Shown here: positions 33,729 through 39,900 of the stretch, one piece after another | Layout of the letters: each line of letters begins with the position of its first letter | Numbering within the stretch: position 1 is the stretch's first letter | NCBI RefSeq assembly: GCF_001552375.1 | Contig: NZ_BCRB01000029.1 | Span: 1 to 41,923, forward strand | DNA length: 41,923 nucleotides | Direction: 5' to 3' | Source of the DNA: Cellulomonas iranensis NBRC 101100 = JCM 18110 | Lineage (GTDB): Bacteria; Actinomycetota; Actinomycetes; Actinomycetales; Cellulomonadaceae | Notes under the pieces: generated by a model | Told to the model about the DNA's origin: nothing | The model's database searches: none | Seen by the model: only the letters and a program-made list of their open reading frames with translations | Position numbers and translations under genes: made by a program

Positions 33729-34256
33729 TCAGGCCTGCGGCGCGTCCGCGAGCTCGGGCGGCCAGACGACGGAGAACCGCTCGCAGACGATCTCGTCGCT
33801 CTCCGACCACGTCGCACCACGGGCGGCGCACGTCCGGGTCCAGTACGTGCGGTGCTCGCGGCGCCAGCTCTCGAGCGACCGGTCGTCCTCGCCCTCGGCG
33901 TACGCGAAGTCGGCGTCGACCTGGTCGAACGTGAGGATGCGCAGGTCCGTGCTGCGGATGACGATCGCCGGCGCTCCCGTGCTGTCGCACGCGATCCAGT
34001 GGCTGCCGACGCGCGGCAGCTCGTCACCCCGCGCGCGGTACTCGCTCGTCAGCTCCGCGGTACCGCGCTTCGGGCCGTGCGTCACGGTCCGCAGCAGCTC
34101 GTCCGCCAGGCGCGGGTTGTCGCCGAAGTACTCGACCGTGTAGTCCGAGCACGCCGCGACGGCGGCCGGGTGCGCGGCGGCGTAGTCCGCCCAGAACGCG
34201 TCGGCCGCGGCGCGGTCGACGGGGGGCAGGGCGGTGGGCTGGTCCTCGTGAGCCAT
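33729..34256 (-). CDS. ASCH-domain protein
   Basis: The 175-aa protein has the ASCH (PUA-like) domain over about residues 55-170. It shows GTAELTSEYRARGDELPRVGSHWIACDSTGAPAIVIRSTDLRI, the strand set typical of the fold, then YAEGEDDRSLESWRREHRTYW, which is conserved in the YqfB-like branch. ASCH proteins bind RNA or act as amidohydrolases on modified nucleosides. The ATG at 34256 lies 7 nt after a TAGCGT (34264-34269, minus strand), so leaderless. It has its own promoter, apart from the aldo/keto reductase upstream. Confidence 0.88.
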   Translation of the reverse strand: MAHEDQPTALPPVDRAAADAFWADYAAAHPAAVAACSDYTVEYFGDNPRLADELLRTVTHGPKRGTAELTSEYRARGDELPRVGSHWIACDSTGAPAIVIRSTDLRILTFDQVDADFAYAEGEDDRSLESWRREHRTYWTRTCAARGATWSESDEIVCERFSVVWPPELADAPQA

Positions 34257-34385
34257 GCCACCCACGCTACGCAACCGCTGATCGCCGCGACGAGCGCATA
34301 CCGCCGTGACGGAGCGTGACCGTCGTCTCAGACGGGCCGCGGTCCGTGCGCGGCGGACGCACGGCCGGGTCCGTGCGGGCGATTC

Positions 34386-34415
34386 CGCCCGGGACCGTGC
34401 GCACGGTCCCGGGCG
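34386..34415 (-). terminator. 30-bp palindromic hairpin after the aldo/keto reductase gene
   Basis: CGCCCGGGACCGTGC followed at once by its reverse complement: a 15/15 perfect palindrome, 40 nt past the reductase stop. It could also bind a protein dimer, but the position favours a terminator. Confidence 0.65.
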
Positions 34416-34455
34416 GGCGCGTCGGCGCGTGGACCGCCGACGCGCCCGCAGCGCC

Positions 34456-35409
34456 TCAGGCCGGCCCGGGCGACGCGTCGTCGATGGCTGCGAGCTGCTC
34501 GAGCGTCGGCTCCCACAGCGCCGACGCGACGTTCGCGCGCACCTGCTCCGGCGTGCGAGCGCCCGAGATGATCGACGCGACGGCGGGCTGGGCAGCCAGG
34601 CCGCCGAGCGCGAGCGTCGGCAGGTCGACGTCCCAGTCCTGCGCGAGCGCGGCGAGCGCCTCGATGCGGTCGAAGTCCGCGGCCGCGAGGCGCTGCGGCA
34701 TCCGCGACAGGCGGCTGCCCTCGGGCGCCTCCTGACCACGGCGGTACTTGCCCGTCAGCAGGCCCGACGCGAGCGGCACGTACGGCAGGATCCCCACGCC
34801 GACCTGCTCGGCCGCCGGCACGAGCTCCGCCTCCGCGCCGCGGTCCAGGAGGTTGTACCGGTTCTGCGCCGACACGAACGGCGTCGTGCCCGCCGACCGG
34901 GCCGACCAGTCGGCGTCGACGACCTGCCAGGCGGCGAAGTTCGAGGACCCGACGTAGCGCACCTTGCCTTCCACGACCAGCTCGTGCAGCGCCGCGAGCG
35001 TCTCCTCGATGGGCGTGCCCGGGTCCGGTGCGTGCAGCTGGTACAGGTCGACGTGGTCCGTCCCGAGACGCCGCAGCGACCCCTCGATCGCGCGCCGCAC
35101 GTACCGGCGCGACCCGCGCGCGCCCCAGTCCGCGCCGTTGAGCCCACCGACGTCCATGCCGAACTTCGTCGCGACCACGACGTCGTCGCGGTGACCGCGC
35201 AACGCCGCACCGAGCAGCTCCTCGCTCTGGCCCGGCTCGCCGCCGTACACGTCGGCCGTGTCGAAGAACGTCACGCCCGCGTCCAGGGCGGCGCTCACGA
35301 CCTCCCCCACGCCGTCGGGGGCGAGCGTCGCCCCGAACGTGTTGCACCCGAGCCCTGCCGTGGACACCGTCAGGCCGCTGTCGCCGAGGCGGCGGTACGT
35401 CATCGTCAT
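34456..35409 (-). CDS. Aldo/keto reductase (AKR)
   Basis: The 317-aa NADPH-dependent oxidoreductase has the TIM-barrel motifs: YRRLGDSGLTVSTAGLGCNTFG, GVTFFDTADVYGGEPGQSEELLG with the catalytic Asp and Tyr, VVVATKFGMD with the Lys, and VDLYQLHAPDPGTP with the His. It also has VRYVGSSNFAAWQV, FVSAQNRYNLL and ASIISGARTPEQVRANV. It is a YajO/AKR11-like branch and acts on small aldehydes or ketones; the substrate is open. ATG at 35409 is 7 nt after TAGGGT (35417-35422, minus strand), giving a leaderless start; the next ATG two codons later is the alternative. Divergent from rbpA. Confidence 0.93.
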   Translation of the reverse strand: MTMTYRRLGDSGLTVSTAGLGCNTFGATLAPDGVGEVVSAALDAGVTFFDTADVYGGEPGQSEELLGAALRGHRDDVVVATKFGMDVGGLNGADWGARGSRRYVRRAIEGSLRRLGTDHVDLYQLHAPDPGTPIEETLAALHELVVEGKVRYVGSSNFAAWQVVDADWSARSAGTTPFVSAQNRYNLLDRGAEAELVPAAEQVGVGILPYVPLASGLLTGKYRRGQEAPEGSRLSRMPQRLAAADFDRIEALAALAQDWDVDLPTLALGGLAAQPAVASIISGARTPEQVRANVASALWEPTLEQLAAIDDASPGPA

Positions 35410-35517
35410 GCCACCCACCCTAGGCAGCACGAGGTCGCCGCCGCTCCCCCGGTGCCGACGCGCGCGACGACGCCGTTCCTGCCACAGTGTGTGTTCACCA
35501 GACCTTCACCGCGGGTC

Positions 35518-35544
35518 GGAACATCGCCGTCCCTCCCCGCGTTG
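35518..35544 (+). promoter_or_regulatory. SigR-type (ECF) promoter of rbpA
   Basis: GGAAC at 35518-35522, an 18-bp spacer, GTTG at 35541-35544: this fits the disulphide-stress sigma consensus GGAAT-N18-GTT known for SigR. The rbpA gene is a known SigR target in Streptomyces. Confidence 0.75.
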
Positions 35545-35623
35545 ACGAACAGGAAGCGGAACGATTCGATCTGGAATCCGGCAGGGCGCGAGCTGCCGGA
35601 ACCACACGGCACGGAGGTCCCTC

Positions 35624-35968
35624 ATGGCCAACAGGTCCCTGCGCGGCATGCGCATCGGGTCCCACAGCATGGAGACCGAGCAGGGCGTCGACTTCGCCCC
35701 TCGTCTCCAGGCGTACTACGACTGCCCGAACGGGCACACCATCATCCTGCCGTTCTCGGTCGAGGCGGACGTCCCCGTGGTGTGGGAGTGCCGCTGCGGC
35801 ACCGAGGCGCTGCTGCGCGACGCGTCGAAGCCCGAGGTGAAGGCGGGCAAGCCGCCGCGCACGCACTGGGACATGCTCCTCGAGCGGCGCACGGTCAACG
35901 AGCTGCAGGAGCTGCTCGACGAGCGGCTCGACCTGCTGCGTGCGGGCAAGCTGCGCCGCAGCGCCTGA
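35624..35968 (+). CDS. rbpA: RNA polymerase-binding protein RbpA
   Basis: The 114-aa protein is the actinobacterial RNA polymerase cofactor. It aids open-complex formation and is linked to rifampicin tolerance. The family landmarks are complete: the N-terminal RSLRGMRIGSHSMETEQGV, the Cys-containing core YDCPNGHTIILPFSVEADVPVVWECRCGTEALL, the basic linker and the C-terminal sigma-interacting helix RRTVNELQELLDERLDLLRAGKLR. Three Cys in the core (C-P, C-R-C-G) may bind Zn. ATG follows GGAGG at about 35615. Its promoter has the SigR form, so it should rise under thiol stress. Confidence 0.97.
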   Translation: MANRSLRGMRIGSHSMETEQGVDFAPRLQAYYDCPNGHTIILPFSVEADVPVVWECRCGTEALLRDASKPEVKAGKPPRTHWDMLLERRTVNELQELLDERLDLLRAGKLRRSA

Positions 35969-35981
35969 CACCCGCTCCCCC

Positions 35982-36011
35982 GATGCCCCCGGTGCCCGCA
36001 CCGGGGGCATC
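35982..36011. terminator. Hairpin after rbpA
   Basis: GATGCCCCCGGTGC/GCACCGGGGGCATC (35982-35995 and 35998-36011), 14 nt after the stop. The two-base spacing means about 12 bp will pair with a 6-nt loop. Confidence 0.7.
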
Positions 36012-36016
36012 GTGCT

Positions 36017-36076
36017 GTCCGGGTCCGGGTCCGGGTCCGGGTCCGGGTCCGGGTCCGGGTCCGGGTCCGGGTCCGG
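36017..36076. repeat. Ten perfect copies of hexamer GTCCGG between rbpA and lnt
   Basis: The tandem array GTCCGG x10 lies in the convergent 224-bp gap 35969-36192. Flanks are a terminator on the left and unremarkable sequence on the right. On the minus strand it would read Asp-Pro or Gly-Pro repeats in two frames, but no gene start supports that. Confidence 0.9.
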
Positions 36077-36192
36077 GTCGCGGTCGGCGAGCCAGACCCG
36101 CGCCGAGCAGGAGCATGCCTCGTCCGACCGCGTCGGCGAGCAACCCGGTGCCACCCGGTCGCGGCGCGCCCGGGACACGGTCGGACTACGGG

Positions 36193-37761
36193 TCAGGCGG
36201 GACCCTCGGGTCGGTCGTCGCGCCGCAGCCGCGCGGCGCCGACCATGCCCGCGAGCACGACCCACACCGCGAGCACGCACGCGACCCGCGCCGGCCAGTC
36301 CCCGGCGCGTGCGGCCGGTGTCAGCGAGTCCCGCAGCGGCAGGTCCGCGATCATCTGGTCGGCGGTGAACAGCTCGGTGCGCTGCGTGACCACCCCGTTG
36401 GGCGCGATCACGGCGCTCACGCCGACCGTCGAGATCTGCACGGTCGCACGCCCCAGCTCGACCGCCCGCAGGCGCGCCATCGCGAGCTGCTGGGTCGACT
36501 CGTCGGACCACCCGAAGGACGCGTTGTTGGTCTGCACGACCAGCAGCTCGCCGCCCTCGGTCACGGCCTCGCGGACGATCGCGTCGTACGCGACCTCGAA
36601 GCAGATGACGTCCCCGAGCACGACGGTGCGTCCCAGGCGCTCGGACGCCAGCGGGATCACCCCGGGCTTCGTGCCGGGCAGCATGTCGCGCGTCACGAGG
36701 TCGACCGCGTCGGAGAAGTGCCGCACGAACGAACGCATCGGGATGTACTCGGCGAACGGTGCGGGCCGCTGCTTCGAGTAGGTCGCGACCGGGCCGACGC
36801 CCGGCTCCCACAGCACGGCGGTGTTGTAGCGGCCGCCGGAGTCCGGGTACTGCACGGTCCCCACCAGCAGCGGGGCGGCGACCTCCTGCGCGACGCCGTC
36901 GATGAGCCCCGCCGCCTCGGCGTCGACCTGCGGGTCGATGTCGGAGCCGTTCTCGGGCCACAGCACGACGTCGAGGTCGCCGGGTGCGGTCCGCTCGAGC
37001 AGCGCGCGCGTGCCCGCGACGTGGTTGTCGAGGACCTGCCGGCGCTGCCCGAACGCGTCGAGCCGGCCCGGTTCGGGGACGTTGCCCTGCACGGCCCCGA
37101 CGCGGAGCGTGCCGGTCTGCGCGGCGGTGTCGAGCGGGATCACGAGGGACCCCGCGACGACCGCGCCCACGGCGGCGAGCGCGCCGACCGTCCGGACGAA
37201 CGCGACCTGCCCCGCGGCCAGCGCGGCGCGGGCCAGGAGCACGCCGAGGCCCGCGACCACGGCGCTGAGCAGCGGTGTGCCGCCCACCCACATGAACGCC
37301 GCGAGCGGTGAGTCCGCCTGCGAGAACGCGAGCCGCCCCCACGGGAAGCCGCCGAAGGGCCAGCTCGAGCGGAGCTCTTCGACGCCCACCCAGAGGACGA
37401 CGAAGACGAGCAGCTGCCAGAACCCGCCGCGCCACACGGCGTGGCCGCGCCGCGCCCACGCCCACGCGGCGCCGAACAGCGCGACGTACGACGCCTCGAG
37501 GACGGTCAGCGCGAGCCACGGGACCAGCCCCACGGCCTCGTCGGCCCACGTGATCATCGGGCCGAAGCACGTCAGGCCCCACACGAGGCCCACGAGCGCG
37601 TTCCAGCGAGCCGAGTCGCGTCGCAGCGCCAGGTACAGCAGCGTCACGCCGACGGGGGCGAGCAGGCTCCAGCCCGGGTCGGGGAACGCGAGGCGGGTGA
37701 AGAAGCCGCCGGCCGCCGCGAAGACGAGCGTCAGCCAGCGGGCGGACGGCGGGAGAGGCAC
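36193..37761 (-). CDS. lnt: Apolipoprotein N-acyltransferase
   Basis: The 522-aa membrane enzyme adds the third acyl chain to the N-terminal Cys of lipoproteins. N-terminal helices 1-8 occupy residues 1 to about 210. The periplasmic nitrilase-like domain (about 220-485) has the catalytic residues: Glu about 269 in LWPENGSD, Lys about 329 in YSKQRPAPFAEYIP and Cys about 386 in DVICFEVAYD. One more helix closes the protein (about 493-510). GTG at 37761 follows TACCCT (37768-37773, minus strand) by 6 nt, so a leaderless start is favoured. An upstream ATG at 37902 would add 47 residues. In M. tuberculosis the activity is fused to Ppm1 (Rv2051c) next to rbpA; here no Ppm domain is present. Confidence 0.95.
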   Translation of the reverse strand: MPLPPSARWLTLVFAAAGGFFTRLAFPDPGWSLLAPVGVTLLYLALRRDSARWNALVGLVWGLTCFGPMITWADEAVGLVPWLALTVLEASYVALFGAAWAWARRGHAVWRGGFWQLLVFVVLWVGVEELRSSWPFGGFPWGRLAFSQADSPLAAFMWVGGTPLLSAVVAGLGVLLARAALAAGQVAFVRTVGALAAVGAVVAGSLVIPLDTAAQTGTLRVGAVQGNVPEPGRLDAFGQRRQVLDNHVAGTRALLERTAPGDLDVVLWPENGSDIDPQVDAEAAGLIDGVAQEVAAPLLVGTVQYPDSGGRYNTAVLWEPGVGPVATYSKQRPAPFAEYIPMRSFVRHFSDAVDLVTRDMLPGTKPGVIPLASERLGRTVVLGDVICFEVAYDAIVREAVTEGGELLVVQTNNASFGWSDESTQQLAMARLRAVELGRATVQISTVGVSAVIAPNGVVTQRTELFTADQMIADLPLRDSLTPAARAGDWPARVACVLAVWVVLAGMVGAARLRRDDRPEGPA

Positions 37762-37966
37762 CGCAGCAGGGTACGTCAGCCAGCCGTGAGCGCGGCGCCC
37801 CGCACCGGCCGGGGCTCCGACCGACCGGCCCGCGCGCCCTTCGTACCGGCGAGGCGCTGCCTGCCGTTCTCTGTTGGACGCGCGGGCCCGGTCGGAGCTC
37901 ATGCGGCGCGGCGCCGCGCAGGCCTCGTGAGTCCCCCCGGCACCCGCGACGGCGGGCCACACGCGA

Positions 37967-37994
37967 AACTACTAGCCTCGGAAACGCTGTCAAG
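37967..37994 (-). promoter_or_regulatory. Near-consensus sigma70-type promoter upstream of lnt
   Basis: Minus strand: TTGACA (37989-37994), 16-bp spacer, TAGTTT (37967-37972). It is the best -35 in the window. It points toward lnt, 200 nt away. The gap 37762-38172 has no other gene that I can support; an ATG at 37902 is open but unproven. Confidence 0.65.
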
Positions 37995-38007
37995 AGGACG
38001 TTCGGGC

Positions 38008-38036
38008 AGGTCAGCGGGATCACCGCAGGTCAGCGC
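38008..38036. repeat. Direct repeat CAGGTCAGCG x2 upstream of the promoter
   Basis: CAGGTCAGCG at 38008-38017 and 38027-38036, 19 bp apart (about two helical turns). The pair is 14 bp from the TTGACA, on the upstream side, so an activator site is conceivable. Confidence 0.6.
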
Positions 38037-38172
38037 GTCCCGAATGCCCGACGTCCGATCCCGTCGCTCGGCGTGTCGTCAGCGTGTCGCGCGCCGACCC
38101 CGCGCGGTCGCCCTGGGGCCGGCGAGCCGTGGCCTGAAGTTCACCCGAACGAGCCGGCGCTCGCGCTCGCCG

Positions 38173-39804
38173 TCAGCCCAGCGCGTCGTGCAGGACGACA
38201 CCCGCGCGCACCGTGCGCAGGCACCGCGGCGCGGGTGCGTCGGGCGACAGGTCCGGCAGGAGCGGGCTGCCGGCGCGTGCGTCGGCGCTCCAGGCGGACG
38301 TGCGCGACGCCTGCACGACGAGGTGCTCGGCACGCCACACCGCGAGGTGCGCGGGCGCACCGACGCGCAGCTCCCCCGCCCCCGTGTGGTCGAGGCCGGC
38401 CAGGCGCCACCCGCCGCGCGTCGCGGCACGGAACGCGGCACGCACCGAGATCCGCTGGTCCGGCTCGTGGTGAGCGGCGGCGGCGCGCACGCCCGCCCAC
38501 GGGTCCAGCGGGGTCACGGGTGCGTCCGAGCCGAGCGCGAGCGGCACGCCGGCCGCCGCGAGGTCGGCGAACGGGTTCATCGCCGCGGCGCGGCCGGGGC
38601 CGACGCGCCGCGCGTACATGCCGTCCGGCCCGCCCCACGCGGCGTCGAACGCGGGCTGGACCGACAGGCGCAGCCCGAGCAGCACGATCTGCGCGAGCGA
38701 GTGCGCGTCGACCATCTCCGCGTGCTCGACCCGGTGCCCGGCCGCGGCGATCGCCGCGGTGCCCTCGACGTCGGCGGCCGCACGCAGCCCGAGGAGCAGC
38801 TCGTCGAGCGCCCGGTCGCCGATGACGTGGAACGCGGCGTGCGACCCCGCACGGGTCACCGCCGTGACGTGGTTGGCGATCTGCTCGGCCGTCAGGTGCA
38901 GCGTGCCCGTCACGCCCGGAGCGTCCGCGTACGGGTGCCGCAGCGCCGCCGTGCGCGACCCGAGCGACCCGTCGACGTTGAGGTCGCCGCCGATGCCCGT
39001 CAGGCCCGGCACGTCGGCGAGCAGCGCGCGCGCGTCGTCCACGGTCACGCACGCCTCGGCGCGGTACCCCACGACGAGCGGCAGGGCCGACGCGGGGTCG
39101 GCGGTCATGGCGAGCAGCCGCCGCAGGCCCGCACGCGTGTCGACGTGCGGCGCGGACTGCTCGTGCACCGCGGCGATCCCCGCCGCGGCGGCCTGCGCGA
39201 GCGCCGACCGGTATGCCGCCTCGCGCTCGTCGTCGGCCACGGCCAGCGCGACGTCGCGCGCCGCGTGGTGGGCCGCGCCCACGACCCGGCCGTCGTCCGA
39301 CCAGCCGGGCAGGCCGCGCAGCCCCGCGAGGTCCGCCAGCGCGCCGGACACCACCGCCGAGTGCACGTCGACCCGGGCCAGGTAGACCGGCAGACCCTGT
39401 CCCGCGGCGTCGAGCTCCGCGGCGGTCGGGGGGCGCCCCTCGGGCCACGTGCCCTCGTCCCACCCCGTGCCGTGCACGGGGCGCCGGTCCCCCGGTGCGC
39501 GCGCGGCCGCGACGCGGGCCACGGCGTCGAGCACGTCGCCCAGCCCGCGCACCCCGTTCTCGGCCGTCAGGTCGAGGCCGGCGCTCGCCAACGCCGTCTC
39601 GAGCAGGTGCACGTGCGCGTCGACGAACGCGGGCGCGACGAGCGCGCCGTCGAGCTCGACGACCTCGTCGACACCGGCGACGAGACCGTCGGCCGTGTCG
39701 TCGGAGCCCATCCAGGCGACGGTGCCGTCCTCGACGAGCAGGGCCTCGGCGAACGGGTCGGCCGGCGAGTGCACGACGCCGTGCCGGTACAGGGTCGAGC
39801 TCAC
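38173..39804 (-). CDS. Amidohydrolase (YtcJ-like metal-dependent hydrolase)
   Basis: The 543-aa protein is a COG1574-type amidohydrolase. The metal-binding HxH is in FVDAHVHLLETAL. It has AAIAAAGHRVEHAEMVDAHSLAQI with later ligands, the metal Asp region in VPLALGSDAPVTPLDPW, and the C-terminal beta-sandwich that closes the fold (HLAVWRAEHLVV). The N-terminal beta-sandwich strands are at residues 5-45. GTG at 39804 lies 8 nt after TATCGT (39813-39818, minus strand). Members hydrolyse amides, but the substrates are mostly unknown. It lies upstream of lnt, on the same strand, but 411 bp away. Confidence 0.88.
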   Translation of the reverse strand: MSSTLYRHGVVHSPADPFAEALLVEDGTVAWMGSDDTADGLVAGVDEVVELDGALVAPAFVDAHVHLLETALASAGLDLTAENGVRGLGDVLDAVARVAAARAPGDRRPVHGTGWDEGTWPEGRPPTAAELDAAGQGLPVYLARVDVHSAVVSGALADLAGLRGLPGWSDDGRVVGAAHHAARDVALAVADDEREAAYRSALAQAAAAGIAAVHEQSAPHVDTRAGLRRLLAMTADPASALPLVVGYRAEACVTVDDARALLADVPGLTGIGGDLNVDGSLGSRTAALRHPYADAPGVTGTLHLTAEQIANHVTAVTRAGSHAAFHVIGDRALDELLLGLRAAADVEGTAAIAAAGHRVEHAEMVDAHSLAQIVLLGLRLSVQPAFDAAWGGPDGMYARRVGPGRAAAMNPFADLAAAGVPLALGSDAPVTPLDPWAGVRAAAAHHEPDQRISVRAAFRAATRGGWRLAGLDHTGAGELRVGAPAHLAVWRAEHLVVQASRTSAWSADARAGSPLLPDLSPDAPAPRCLRTVRAGVVLHDALG

Positions 39805-39840
39805 AACCCGACACGATAGGGCCCGCCGCGCCGGGGCGCG

Positions 39841-39861
39841 GCCCGGGACCACGCCCCGGGC
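39841..39861 (-). terminator. Short hairpin after the helicase gene
   Basis: GCCCGGG/CCCGGGC (39841-39847 and 39855-39861), 7-nt loop, 40 nt past the helicase stop. Confidence 0.45.
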
Positions 39862-39900
39862 GTCGTGACCTGCGCCTCAGCGGCGCGCGCCGGACCGCCG

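Noticed and set aside
37902..37904. ATG at 37902 as start of lnt
   Set aside because: The added 47 residues are basic and Pro/Gly-rich without a membrane helix, while GTG 37761 has a -10 at the leaderless distance. Kept as an alternative.
37903..37960. 6C RNA or another known RNA family upstream of lnt
   Set aside because: Only one run of six C occurs on the plus strand and no matching second loop was found.
35495..38023. Minus-strand frame with an Asp-Pro repeat across the hexamer array
   Set aside because: It covers lnt and rbpA in other frames; the repeat is a by-product of GTCCGG x10.
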